Position numbers and translations under genes: made by a program. Positions 10,288-21,618 of a stretch of 64,000 nucleotides of DNA are shown one piece after another (positions within the stretch are counted from its first letter, which is position 1; every line of letters begins with the position of its first letter). A model generated the notes under the pieces. That model did not search any database, had not been told where the DNA came from, and worked only from the letters and a program-made list of their open reading frames with translations. This stretch comes from Trichomonas tenax. Lineage: Eukaryota > Parabasalia > Trichomonadida > Trichomonadidae. The stretch is taken from NCBI GenBank assembly GCA_023091735.1, contig JALKBU010000033.1:1-64000 (forward strand), read 5' to 3'.

Positions 10288-11601
10288 TCAGTTAGTGTTA
10301 TAAATATAATCTCGATATCTAATATTCATGTTCTTCTTCTCATACTTCTTTTCAAGTAAAGTAGAAATAGTTGACAATCTGGAAATATCTTTGTTTTTGG
10401 CATTGATGAACGAAATAATATCGTTGATATTTTCTGAAGCATTATCAGCGTTGTCAGCGATACTCTTCATCACTGACTGCAGCTGTTTCCTTTGCTGACC
10501 AACTTTTTCAACTCTGACCCTTAATTCAGCTTTTGTCGCTTCAAGTTCTTCAATTGTCTTTTCAAGCCTTAATTTCTCTTCCTCATAGTTTGTATGCGGA
10601 TTTGTGTAAAATTCTGTTTCTTGAATTTGAATTTCAAGCTCTGTTACCATTGTTAACAAATCATTAAGTCCAAGATCATCGATGACATTTGCTGGCTCTA
10701 TGGAATCATCTACTTCGTATTTGTAATCCAATTCTATTGATGTTTGAAGGTTTTCTTTGTTTATTTCAATTTGTTTTAATAATTCTTCATTTTCGCGTTT
10801 ATATCTATCAATTTCATTCTTTATTTGCTGAATAGTAGAGTGTCTTGACTTATAGATTCGGAATTCTTGCAACAAATCTTTGTATTTATCGACTTCTTGC
10901 AAATAGTTCTTATATTCTATGTTTTTAGGGTCTTGTTCATGTATTGAATTTTTTATACTTTCAATTTCTTGTAGAATTGCTTCGTAATTCTGTTCTTGTT
11001 TGGATATCTCTTTCATTAATTTTTCAGATTCAGATTCAACTCTTGTAATCAAGTTTTCTGTTGTGTCTATTGAAATTTGAGTGTTTTCCATGTTCTTTTT
11101 CAGTCTGTGAAGCTCTTCTAATTTTTGTTCAGAATCTTCAATTTCTCGTTTGAGCTGCAAAACTTTGTGTTTCTTATTTGAAGCATCCGATACAGTAGAC
11201 TTCTTCGGTTTTTCTGGCTCTTGTTCATTATTTATCATTGAAGGATTAATTTTCTTCAAGAAAATAGTAACAGAGACTCCCAAGGAAGCCACCTTTGTCT
11301 GAATTTCAGCTGCTTTCGGAGATTCTTCAATCAAAAGATAAAGAATACGAATAATTGTAATTATTATATCTTTATCAAAGGATTTATGAGTAAATTGTAT
11401 GTGATATTTTGTGGTATTCAACTTTTCGCATAATTTAGAAGCATTTTCGACTGCATTTTCAGAAATATTTACGCTCTCATTGAACATATAATTCCAAACT
11501 TTGATTAGAGACTTTCCATCCTCAAGGTTAGAAAGTTTATCCGATAGATCGTCGACGTCAGGGAAAGAACTTATGAACTTTGCATAAGCTTTCTCAGACA
11601 T
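10288..11601 (-). CDS. Coiled-coil protein with a possible calponin-homology-like N-terminus
   Basis: A protein of 437 residues. Residues 1-110 are helical and globular, with LSDKLSNLEDGKSLIKVWNY, which resembles the 'L.DG..L..' start of calponin-homology-like heads in HOOK-type and Ndc80-type proteins. Residues about 130-430 are almost all charged heptad sequence and should form a long coiled coil. Such proteins link microtubules or intraflagellar cargo to other structures; this is inferred from shape, not from a family match. ATG at 11601 is clear. It ends 50 bases after the start of, and lies on the same strand as, the gene at 11652-12926, leaving very little room for an independent promoter. 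Confidence 0.7.
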   Translation of the reverse strand: MSEKAYAKFISSFPDVDDLSDKLSNLEDGKSLIKVWNYMFNESVNISENAVENASKLCEKLNTTKYHIQFTHKSFDKDIIITIIRILYLLIEESPKAAEIQTKVASLGVSVTIFLKKINPSMINNEQEPEKPKKSTVSDASNKKHKVLQLKREIEDSEQKLEELHRLKKNMENTQISIDTTENLITRVESESEKLMKEISKQEQNYEAILQEIESIKNSIHEQDPKNIEYKNYLQEVDKYKDLLQEFRIYKSRHSTIQQIKNEIDRYKRENEELLKQIEINKENLQTSIELDYKYEVDDSIEPANVIDDLGLNDLLTMVTELEIQIQETEFYTNPHTNYEEEKLRLEKTIEELEATKAELRVRVEKVGQQRKQLQSVMKSIADNADNASENINDIISFINAKNKDISRLSTISTLLEKKYEKKNMNIRYRDYIYNTN

Positions 11602-11651
11602 CTTTTAATTTAATATTTTTGACAAATAAATTGTTTAAAATGACAGAAATT

Positions 11652-12926
11652 TTAATACCGCTTTTTTGAAATATGCTCAGATCTCTTTTGTAAAGCGTTG
11701 GCACATCCATTCCAGACACATGGAACCGTATCCTCGACACCAAGCACAGCTATAGCACTTTCTTGCAGAGTTTGAATTATTTTGATGGAATCATCGAGAT
11801 ATATACGATGCTTTGTCCTTGTGAACCAATTAGGATTGGCTAGTGTTAGTTTAGCAAATGCAAATTCTACGCAGTTCACTAACGGACCAACCATATCAAC
11901 TCTCGATGAATTTACTAGCAATAGTATATCCTTTCCTGCTTGATTTACCATATTGCACTTGAAGCAGTGCATATCGATTGCGTCGATTTCTGGAATAAGC
12001 TGAATTGGAATTTTGATACAATTTAACAATTCAAGTGCCAAAGGATCTCCTGAATGACATTTGACTCCATTCTGATATAAAATAAGATGTAGAGTACCTT
12101 TCTTATTCCATGTTTCCATGTATAGAAGTTGAACGAAAATCTTCAGATTTAATTCTTCGACCTCAAGATTTTCCGTGAAATACAACGATTCTTCAACACC
12201 AAACAGTTTCTTCGCAAGAACAATAGACTGCTCTTCCATCGCTTCTAAAAATCTTTTTCTTTTTGATGGTCCTCTCCTTATTGGCGCATTTTCGGATCCA
12301 ACTGATATGTAAACATCAAGCTTAGGATGCCACACATAACTGAACATTGTTCCAAGTATGATGTTATAGTAATTCGCATCAACATTAGCAGTTATTGCGA
12401 ATTCCAAAGAAAATTCATTTTCTTCTGATGAAAAAGCCGAGATTAATGATATAGAGTTAGTAGATGTATCACAGCAGAGTGTTATTTCCTCGTTATTTGT
12501 GTTAATTCTCATCAGCGGAAGTGTTTCCGTTGTCGAAGGAGGTTTGCAGACAATCACATCACTTCTTGCGCAAATTAGTTTTGAGATCATGTATTTAAGC
12601 ATGTCAAGATGTAGAATGATAGGATATGACGAAACGATTCTTATTCCAGTAGACACATTATCCAAATCGACAGCGTTTATCGACAGTTTGTGGCTTTCAT
12701 TAGACGGAATTAACGAAATTAAGATAGAAAGGAAACAGCATATATCTGCCAAACTACCATTTTCCAAACAAAAGCCATTTACCGTAAAAATTTTGAATCT
12801 TTTGTAAAGTTGAACGTAAGGGATCTCGCTGTCGTCAGGAATCCGTTCACTTGGCTCTAATCTATTTATGTTGTCGTTATTTAAGATATTTTTAAAGGAT
12901 TCATTAATCAAATTCTCATTCATCAT
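11652..12926 (-). CDS. Conserved-looking protein of unknown function
   Basis: A protein of 424 residues from ATG ATG at 12926. The frame is open for ten more codons upstream, but only to a TTG. The composition is that of a soluble folded protein: mixed helices and strands, no signal peptide, no membrane helix, no repeats. A basic patch RRGPSKRKRF lies near residue 230 and could be a nuclear signal. A CFKC-like pair occurs near residue 320, without a full zinc site. I do not recognise the family. It sits upstream of the coiled-coil gene on the same strand with a gap of 50 bases. Confidence 0.7.
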   Translation of the reverse strand: MMNENLINESFKNILNNDNINRLEPSERIPDDSEIPYVQLYKRFKIFTVNGFCLENGSLADICCFLSILISLIPSNESHKLSINAVDLDNVSTGIRIVSSYPIILHLDMLKYMISKLICARSDVIVCKPPSTTETLPLMRINTNNEEITLCCDTSTNSISLISAFSSEENEFSLEFAITANVDANYYNIILGTMFSYVWHPKLDVYISVGSENAPIRRGPSKRKRFLEAMEEQSIVLAKKLFGVEESLYFTENLEVEELNLKIFVQLLYMETWNKKGTLHLILYQNGVKCHSGDPLALELLNCIKIPIQLIPEIDAIDMHCFKCNMVNQAGKDILLLVNSSRVDMVGPLVNCVEFAFAKLTLANPNWFTRTKHRIYLDDSIKIIQTLQESAIAVLGVEDTVPCVWNGCANALQKRSEHISKKRY

Positions 12927-13239
12927 TTTGAAAAAATCAATTAACACATCACGCAATTAACAGCACATATATACTCTCTATAGTATATACAACAATATTT
13001 CTCGTATAACATTAGGTTAAAAATGAGTTTTTAAATATCAAATTACGTTTACAAACAAATAATATCAAGTATTACATAGAAAAAAATCGTCCTAACGATA
13101 AAAGGGGCTGCGGGGATGACCTGCTTCAATTCTAGAACCCTATTACAATAAGAAGGCGATCTTAGAGAAGTATTTTTGTAAATGAATTAACATTAATGGA
13201 AGCCCACTTAAGGAGAATGCCAATTTGAACTTTTCCGAA
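12927..13239. other. Intergenic spacer
   Basis: No gene. A small GC-richer patch (ggggctgcggggatgacctgc) occurs near 13105-13125; no function can be given. Confidence 0.5.
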
Positions 13240-13758
13240 TCACGCCGACACTCTGTCGAAGAATCGCTGGATAAATCTATCATCGAGTATTCCAATTTTA
13301 GTATTTTGGTACTCATCTCCCTGTTCTTTTTGTTCTTCGATGCTATTTTCTTGAGATTTCCCAGAAGTCTGTTCTTCTGAATTACTTTTATTTGAATTTT
13401 CATGATGATTTCCGACAACTTGTTCTTTTAATACAGTATTCCATCGGTTCTTTATAGTATTGTCCGAGCGCCCTTCCAGAAGACTAGCTATTCGAGACCA
13501 TTTTGTGCCAATTTCATTAACTTTTTCGATAATAATATGATCTTCTTCGGGAGTCCAAGGCTTTAAAGAGTTCCTCGGGGATATATAGTTATGCCATCGG
13601 TCCCTCAGCTGCTTTGGAGTAAATCCAGGCATATTCTTCGCAACGCTTTTCCATCCCGTGAAAATGTTCTCACTTATAAGCTGTTCTAACTGCCGGTCAT
13701 CCTTCGGCGAGAACAACCGACGTCTTTTAACACCTACACTATTCCTATCATCTGTCAT
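13240..13758 (-). CDS. R2R3 Myb-type transcription regulator
   Basis: A protein of 172 residues. Two Myb repeats: about residues 12-60 (LFSPKDDRQLEQLI...W..VAKNMPGFTPKQLRDRWHNYISP) and 65-112 (KPWTPEEDHIIIEKVNEIG.KWSRIASLLEGRSDNTIKNRW). The spaced tryptophans and the recognition helix RSDNTIKNRW are all present, so DNA binding is likely intact. The C-terminal 55 residues are rich in E, Q, S and N. Small two-repeat Myb proteins form a large family in trichomonads and include known regulators of the iron-responsive adhesin gene ap65-1 in Trichomonas vaginalis. The target of this one is unknown. ATG at 13758 is clear. Confidence 0.9.
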   Translation of the reverse strand: MTDDRNSVGVKRRRLFSPKDDRQLEQLISENIFTGWKSVAKNMPGFTPKQLRDRWHNYISPRNSLKPWTPEEDHIIIEKVNEIGTKWSRIASLLEGRSDNTIKNRWNTVLKEQVVGNHHENSNKSNSEEQTSGKSQENSIEEQKEQGDEYQNTKIGILDDRFIQRFFDRVSA

Positions 13759-16052
13759 CTATAAAAAAAATAATAAAATTAATGGAGGTGCATTCAAAAA
13801 AGGAGTTTTGACAACTAAAAAACTTTGTAAACTTATCAAAATGTTTTGGTCAATTCAATTAGAAGTGTGATTGTCAAAACCGCAAAACAGATGCTCCCTT
13901 TTATTTGGCTGCTTCATACCATGTTTTAACAAAATCTACAAAGAATTAAGCTGCTCTCGAGGATAAATATCAAAAAAGCTATTTAGATCTAAAGCACTTA
14001 CTAATATCCAGCGCAAACTACATCCATTTGGCAGCTCCTTATTTCCAATTTCTTGCGGAGCCTTCTTCAAGCTTAGAAATAATTGAAATCAATAATAAAG
14101 TATTTTTTATAGTAGAAGATAAAGGGATATATAGGAAAATATGTTGAGGACTTGATCCATCATCTGTCAAGCATCAGATCAATTTCTCTGCCAACATTTA
14201 ATCGAATTTTGTTGCTTTTGTGATATTTAAATATAAAATAAGATAGCGAAGATGTCACGCTCTAATATGAAATTCTGCCACCGAGCCATTATTGATGTAA
14301 TTTCTATATTGCTTCTAAAAATTCACAAACGGTGTATAGTGCATTAAATTCAATGCAGCCAATTCAGACATTAAGTTGATCTGTCAATTATTGAAAATCA
14401 TTGATTGATTCGCAAATTGTCAAAGAAAGAAATGAAAAAATAATTATCAAGGATATAATAATTAAAAAAATTGATACCTTCAAATGAAGTTTGTATTCGA
14501 TCCAATTATCAAATCGATTTTGTACCCAAAATGCGAAATATGGAATTTTTTTTTTGTTTTTACGAAAAAAAATTCAAATGAATCATTTGAGAATCAATCA
14601 TTATATATTGTGATACTATCGCATGATTTATGATAATTTTGGGTTTTTAATTTTTTTTGTTGAAATTGAGCTCAAGACCCGCATATAATTGATGAATCAT
14701 ATTGCTTTATTGAGGGTAGTTATATTATCCATGTTATATGGGACTTGATGAAGTTGAAGTTTAACTTTTTTTCTTTTGAAATTGTTTTTAATAAATGGAT
14801 TTGATGAGTCATTGGGCTTGGGCAATGACTGTTGTTATTGTGTTAGCTTCCATTCTTCTCCATTGTCGACTGATATCTTTTTTGATTTTTAATATTGATA
14901 ATTGTACCTTCCTGGTGATTATGCTATGAGTAGAGGACAGCTGAGAAATCCTTTTTGATAGTTGTCGTGGTTCTATTTCACTTTGTTTTAAAAACAGTTT
15001 CAAGGGTAACTCTAATGGACGAGTTTTGAATATCATTGAACTTTTGAATGAAAATTAATAAAGAAAAGATGTTTTATTGTACAGAATTTATTTGAGTAGT
15101 ACACAAAACTGTGTTTTTGCATAAAATCATATATGCGTAATATAAGCTTTCTAGCTTTCGTCTGAACAATGGTTGGATTGAGGTCTATACAAAATAAATT
15201 TAAATTTGTGAGATTCTCAAATGCATAAAAAATTGAATGCCCACGCTTTACATTTTATTCTATACACTGAAGGCCAGAAAAACTCAAGTGAATTCATTCT
15301 TCGATGAGTTTTTATTGTTTGTGTAAGGATGGTGATGAAAAGTAATCGGAAATATTCTTTTCTTGATATGTAGAGAATAGTTATTTTGATTTTTTTTTTG
15401 TTTGTTCATTTTTTTGTGAAATTGATGAATTATCGAAATTCGGAACTGCACATAATACATATGGATCATTTTAAATATGGTGACATGATGGAAATGTTGT
15501 TAATAAATGTTTATTGAAGCGCATTTTCAAAAGTTCAATAATTCAAGCGCTAATCGCAATCAACGCATCCAAATTCATCAGTGCATCACTTTTCATGTTG
15601 GTATCTGCCATAAAAATATCAATTTAATATATTTTTTTTTTCATAGCAATCAAATCAATTCTATTAACCATTACATTACATCTCGAATAAAATCATGATA
15701 CTCATTAACATAAAGTTCTAATTCATTATATTTTATCGACCAATTTTTCATTTCAATTACAGCTCATTACTAATATCCTTTATAACACCCGAAATTAATA
15801 TCTATGCATTTAATTCATTTAACCAAATGATTTAAATTGATATCAAAATATATTCATGTAATTAACTAATGAACAGACTCACAACAAAAAAGCATCAGCA
15901 TATAGATGATTCTATCATAAAAATGAGTTTTAATTCAGAAATTTTTGAAAAATATAATTAATAGTTTCATTAAACAGCAGAAACGCAAAACATAGATTAA
16001 TTAAGATATATATAATATAATTTATTAACAAGTCATGGAAAACAAGTGAAAA
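13759..16052. other. 2.3 kb intergenic region
   Basis: Very AT-rich. No gene is supported; open frames at 14809-15036, 15284-15469 and 15507-15698 are low-complexity. It contains T-rich runs and small AT stems such as TCAAATGAATCATTTGA near 14575-14595. Confidence 0.6.
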
Positions 16053-16556
16053 TTAGTCGAAGAATGTAACTTTATGTGAGATTTGAGGATTCTCCAATAA
16101 CTTTCCTCTTGGAGCAGAGAATGGGAACTCACCATCGTCACAGATGTGAACGGACAGTGTCACACTGACATTGAAGTACTTGTTATGCGGTGTTTGAAGT
16201 CTGATGTTCTCTGTGACAACAGTATTAGGCTCGAACGCAGAAAGCTTAAGTTCGACTTGTCCGATCTCTTCATCACCACCGAAGAGCTTCTTTCTGAACA
16301 AAACAAGAACGAAAGAAGACTTGTTGGCGTTCTTGTAATCGAAATCCCAAGTTTCGAGTGGTGTTTCATTGACACCGAACTCAGATGGGTGATTCATGAA
16401 TGATTTGCGTGGACCGACACAGCAAATGAATGCTGTGTTTCCTCTTATTGGGTAATTGCCTGTACAGACCTGGTCAACCCTAATGAAGGCCTTGTTACCG
16501 TCCTTAGCTGGTCGCTGGTCAAGAGCGAAGTTGTTGTAGGAAGTGCTTGCGAACAT
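16053..16556 (-). CDS. Small C2-like domain protein, paralogue 1
   Basis: A protein of 167 residues from ATG at 16556. The alternating strands and the block TWDFDYKNANKSSFVLVLFRK followed by FGGDEEIGQVELKLSAFEP resemble a C2 fold, including the acidic DEEIG turn. Full C2 calcium ligands cannot be shown. It is clearly homologous to the gene at 17549-18064. Both share NDG/KDGN-A-IR-D, GPR-SFM, FGGDEEIG and FEPN-VVT blocks and the ending FPF-AP. No signal peptide or membrane helix. Codons are richer in C and G than in the paralogue, which suggests stronger expression. An initiator TCATTTTT lies ten bases upstream. A lipid- or protein-binding role is inferred. Confidence 0.8.
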   Translation of the reverse strand: MFASTSYNNFALDQRPAKDGNKAFIRVDQVCTGNYPIRGNTAFICCVGPRKSFMNHPSEFGVNETPLETWDFDYKNANKSSFVLVLFRKKLFGGDEEIGQVELKLSAFEPNTVVTENIRLQTPHNKYFNVSVTLSVHICDDGEFPFSAPRGKLLENPQISHKVTFFD

Positions 16557-16560
16557 CACG

Positions 16561-16568
16561 AAAAATGA
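16561..16568 (-). promoter_or_regulatory. Initiator of C2-like paralogue 1
   Basis: On the minus strand the sequence reads TCATTTTTCGTGATG. Transcription would start at 16566, giving a 10-base leader. The same TCATTTTT form precedes the beta-amylase, alcohol dehydrogenase and E2F genes. Confidence 0.6.
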
Positions 16569-17548
16569 AATGATTTTATTTCAAACGAATTTTGAATAAA
16601 AGAGAATGATGATTGATTCATTGAACATGTGATGATATAACAGATTTTGTCAAATCATCGTTATCAATTTTTTTTTTGAGAGTGGTTTAGGCCATGTTTT
16701 ATATCCATAGATAGATATTCTGATGTTAAAAAGAATATGAAGGACAGTAAATCAGTTTTCAATGCTATCTCATTTTTGAGTGAAAATCCGGCCCTCGATT
16801 GTTAAGTTTACATTATCAACAAATATTGCAGAATATGACTCCACTCCGGTGTTGGAACACAATTTATGGATGTGGAAGATACGACTTTTGATAACATTTT
16901 CATCAATCTTGATATCTACCTTCACAAAAAATCCCAACAAAAACTAAAAGCTTAATCAATCACTTTATTTGTATATTCACTATATACAGCTCGTAAATAT
17001 GACAATTGCATGAGATAAACACAAGTTTAGTGATTTGAACCATGAAGATTAATCTCATATCATGAAACAAATCAAAGAACAGTGATAATCTAAACTTACT
17101 TGGACTAACTAACATATATTCAAAGCTAAGAGCGCCAATAATATGAGATTGTATAAAATCTTTGATCAATATTCATAAAAATTAGTGAACCATGGCTATT
17201 TACCTGCTGTATTATCTGCTATTCACGAAACTGCCGCTGTTTTCAGCGACAAATACGATTTAATCACTCAACACAGCCAAATTTTTAACCAGAAAATTTA
17301 TTTAAAGAATTCCAACGAAATTCACAATCCAAACAGTCTTAAAATTACTTACAAATGATATATCTGTGAATAAATCAATGACCTTCATCACTAAGAATTC
17401 GAATTGGTTCAGTCGCACAAATTTCGGTTAATGTCACTGCTTGCGTTATCACATGATTGCCTATGATGTTTATTTTGAATCTCTTGAATGACCTCATATC
17501 AATTCAAAGCATTTTAATTTCAAAAGTCGATCATCAAATTTTTTATTG
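16569..17548. other. Divergent promoter region of the C2-like pair
   Basis: About 1 kb without a gene between the two divergent paralogues. It is AT-rich and holds no repeat that I can define. The right-hand gene is preceded by TCATCAAATTTTTTATTG. Confidence 0.6.
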
Positions 17549-18064
17549 ATGTTTAACAAGAAGTTGCTGAATAACAACGGCTATTTCAACATCGACAACA
17601 ATCCAATGAACGATGGCAACAGGGCCTACATAAGAATAGACTCTGTTGAAACAGGCAGCTTTCAAGTCAAATCAGATACGAAATTACTTGCAATGGTAGG
17701 ACCAAGATCGAGTTTTATGATTCATTCACACGAATTCGACGCTAAGCATATACCTGTCATGTCATGGGACTTCAAATATAACAACGCGACTAAGTCTTCT
17801 TTAATTTTTGCACTTTTCAAAAAACGGATTTTTGGAGGAGACGAAGAAATAGGAGGAGTCGAATTGAGACTTTCTGGATTCGAACCAAATAAAGTAGTCA
17901 CACAGGACTATTATCTGCAGACACCAAACAACAAATATTACAATGTGAAAGTCAGGATTTCAATTCATCTCGATGAAGACGGAAGCTTTCCTTTCATGGC
18001 TCCAAACGATGGAAAGCTTATCGCAAACCCCGTCATTATACATAACACTACTTACTCAAAGTAA
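17549..18064 (+). CDS. Small C2-like domain protein, paralogue 2
   Basis: A protein of 171 residues from ATG at 17549; a TTG just before is not used. It aligns along its whole length with the product of 16053-16556: DGNRAYIRIDSVETG, GPRSSFM, SWDFKYNNATKSSLIFALFK, FGGDEEIGGVELRLSGFEP and the closing FPFMAP. The C2-like reading is the same as for its partner and equally tentative. The two genes are divergent, so the duplication was inverted. Codon use is more AT-rich than in paralogue 1, and the N-terminal 20 residues are asparagine-rich and unlike the partner. Confidence 0.8.
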   Translation: MFNKKLLNNNGYFNIDNNPMNDGNRAYIRIDSVETGSFQVKSDTKLLAMVGPRSSFMIHSHEFDAKHIPVMSWDFKYNNATKSSLIFALFKKRIFGGDEEIGGVELRLSGFEPNKVVTQDYYLQTPNNKYYNVKVRISIHLDEDGSFPFMAPNDGKLIANPVIIHNTTYSK

Positions 18065-20976
18065 TCAATATTGCAAAATTATATCCTTGAATTTGTTTTT
18101 TGTTATTATAAATATATTTATGTTATGGTTTGTATCAATTGATTCGTTTGTTTTTTGATTTTATTGATTTTTATTGAAATTTATCAGTGACCATTTTTGT
18201 CAATTCAACAATTTCATGTTTTTACGGAATTATATTATAAATTACATTGATTTATCTAACAAAAGTGATTTGGCTGTCATAAATAATATCAAGAATATAT
18301 TTATTTGTCAAAATCAAAATAAGATGATTTTATAAAACTATACAAGATATAAAAGCAATTTATCAAATAAAAATGTGAAAATTGTCAGGTAAGCTAATTT
18401 TTTTATCAAATTATATGTTATATTGATTTCTATAACAATTTTTAGGATATATGATAGATGTGATAATTAATTCTCAAATAAAAATGAAAAATTCGTCAGA
18501 ATATTTTTGTCAGATTTGTTTTAATCATTTCTAAATGGAATGAAACAAATCTCTCTCAATGTAAATAGCGGGTGAGGAGAATAGAAGGAAATGATCAACA
18601 CAGCAATCCATATTTCGATAGAAAGCAATTTTTTACTGTAATATTAAGTTAAGCAATTCACTGTAATAATAGAAACAATGCGATAATACATCATTATATC
18701 GATGAATTCGTAAATGCCTCGTTGTTCCATTGACCATATCCATATGATCATCTCAACTTCAGCGAAGATCTTCATCACTATCAGTATATTTCAATATATA
18801 ATCAAATATATACAATTACCCAACGGAAAATAGAGCTTTTGCTTCTTGGATTTTTGGCCGGAAAGCTGTTGTCTGATCTTTATATTGAAACTCAATATAT
18901 GATCGGATATGATAGAATATAGAATGACCTCATGCTTGTAATAATAGAAATCATATCTGTTAGCGAAGTATCGTAGAGATAATTGGAACATTAAAATTCA
19001 AATTGAAAAAAATTAGATAATATATGCGTTCTTGAAGTTCCAAACTCTTCTGCAAGTATGAAAAAAGTCGCTCTCGTCATTTTATATTAATATATTATCG
19101 ATATTTTAATATTTTATAATTCTTATTTTTAATTTTGCTTTGTGTTGGACATCAGTTTTCACTCGTTGGTGTAATCGAAGGGATTAACTTAGGCTTCTTT
19201 TTGAAGTTGATTCTAGTTCTGTATCTAAACGAGTTCGAGCACAAAAAATTAATTGAAGATTGAATGAATATTTATAATTGACTACGAACGACATTAAAAG
19301 AAAGGGAATGAATTACAGAATATACAAATACAAAGAAAATGAAACATGGCTTTTTTCGATTGAATACAATCCACAAAAATATTGAAAGGAACAGAAACTT
19401 TTTCTCATAAAGTGAGAAGATTTTAGATTCATTGAGAGTTTTTGTACTGTTGTTTGATGGAAACATGTTCGCAAGCCTTTTATATATCATATTATATCAT
19501 TTATGAAAGAAAATATTTTTGAGATCAATTGATACGTTTTTATTGAAAAATATCATAATATTTTTAATCGTAACCAGCAATTGTTATAAACAAATATCGT
19601 CCAAGATGTAAACCATTCAATTCAAAATCTTAACTTTTGAGCCAATTCTAATTTTTACATAAAATTAAATATAAGTTAGTAATAAGTAAATGCTTGCCAG
19701 ATAACTTTTGATAAGACTTTTTAAAAGGATTACATGTCAGGAAAATTTTTACGATTTTGACATTTTTACATGTCATATTTGACGTGTAACAATTTTTATT
19801 CGTCAAAAACACAATTTGCTTTATAAAACATCAGATAATGAGTATTAAGCTTTGCTAGAATGACAAAAAGTGAAATGTAGGCTATGCAATACCACTTTAA
19901 CATACATGAATGAGTAAATGATCACTTTTATTCAAATCATCGAAATTTAAATTTAAGAAAAGTCTTTTTCGACCCATTGTTCGTTGATCAAGAGTTCCCA
20001 TTTCATTATTCCTGCAGCAATGCTAAATTGATAATGATGGGCTGCACAACAGAATCTCTATCAAGCAATTCTTTTTTGTTCACTTTACTGATGCGAATTT
20101 GAGAGCTCTCAAAATATAGGTCTTCACAATTTTTCAAAATGCAAAATCTCATTAATTATCAATTTTTAGACTATTACATTGCTAAAATATGCATCCCAAT
20201 GTATCTAAATATTTTAGTAAATGATTTGAAGCTTATTTTTGTTAACTTTCATCTGCAGCATACACAACCCCGAATTCGAAATACTCTAATTACCAAGTAT
20301 GGCAAATATTTAATTTCTCAGTCGGATTTGAAAAATGATTGGCTTATTTGGATTTTGTAACCCAACAAATAATCACTTTAGATGATTGCGAACACATTAA
20401 CAAAATATTGTTTCTCCAAGAAAATTATTGATTTAAGTTCATCTTTATTTCCCGATATTTCTTGATAAATAAGATCAGTAATAGGATCATAGTCTATTTG
20501 TAAGCTTCACTGATGTTTATATACATATTTCACGCCACTCTGTAAAAATTCTTCGTTTAGCAAAAATAACTTTAAAAATGTTATCTATTCTTGATGTAGA
20601 TATTACACACAGCACAAATTTCCTCACTTTACATATTTTATTTTGCGATTTCAAGAATATCTAATGCTATTGTTTTTAAGTACTACCAAACATATTAACA
20701 GAACTATTGATCTTTAATTTCATGTATATCACGTTCGTTTCTGTATTGAAATTATAATCCTGAATTAAACTTTCTATCTATGCATAAGAAGTATATGAAT
20801 CAATATAATACCATTTGTATATATTGCATTCAAGAAATTACCTCATGAATCCATCAATTTGATTTTAATTGCTAAATTTTGATTTTTGCCTTTTAATAAT
20901 AACATTAATACATAAAAACACCATCAATCATGATCTGTGTAATCATTTTCGTTCTTGACTCAAAGAATGTCGGTCC
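18065..20976. other. 2.9 kb intergenic region
   Basis: No gene supported. An inverted pair TTACATGTCA (19766-19775) and TGACGTGTAA (19780-19789) belongs to the recurring element discussed in the findings. The rest is AT-rich sequence without recognisable coding blocks. Confidence 0.6.
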
Positions 20977-21180
20977 ATGTGCGCTTTTAACATTGCTGGA
21001 CATTCTCAACTAAGGATGATCAGCTATGGCGTGTTCGATGGCTGCATCAGTTTCTCACACTTAACAGAGTTCGAACCAGATAATTTTGTTGTTGAGCACT
21101 TTACGATCATGACAAAATATCAATGCCTGAATATCTTCATGCATCTCCATCAGTTTTCTTCCCTCTTGAATATTCAATGA
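20977..21180 (+). pseudogene. Possible relic of a third C2-like paralogue
   Basis: The 67-codon frame contains LTEFEPDNFVVEHFTIMTK followed by YQCLNIFMHLHQ. This lines up with LSGFEPNKVVTQDYYLQTP and KYYNVKVRISIHL of the neighbouring intact gene. Sequence before the block aligns only weakly and there is no proper start region; the frame ends soon after. It is best read as a decayed copy on the same strand as paralogue 2, 3 kb away. The similarity is short, so chance cannot be excluded. Confidence 0.45.
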
Positions 21181-21618
21181 TGAGAAATTTCAGAGAGTGC
21201 ATTCATTGGGGCTAACGCATTCTAGAATTGCATCATCCTTTGTAACATCAACATCCCTCGATCTGTAACTACTATCGGCTCTGGTAATTTGTGGAAGCAA
21301 CAAGAATCAACTTCCGTGTTACATGTAACAGCAGCATATCAACCAACAAAATCCTTCCTCTTGGTGGATTTATTATAAAATTTTTTATGTTTTGGATTTA
21401 TCTGACTTGTAAATTAATCAAGGGGTTCTTTACGTGTCAAAACAAATGGTATAAACTTTTCAATTATAAGGTTAATCACGACTAACATAATCGATAGGTT
21501 TTTAACCTTAGAATTGAAAGTCGCGGGAAAGTTAACCTTAGATTCAAATGCTTATTATTTGCATAGCTGTTCTCCATTATAGGAGATATCAACTGAATAA
21601 AGGAGAAGACAGAGTTAA

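Noticed and set aside
13143..13418. 91-codon minus-strand frame
   Set aside because: Overlaps the end of the Myb gene in another frame; low-complexity lysine-rich product.
14809..15698. Three small open frames in the 2.3 kb spacer
   Set aside because: Biased toward K, N, I and F as expected from AT-rich random sequence; no start context.
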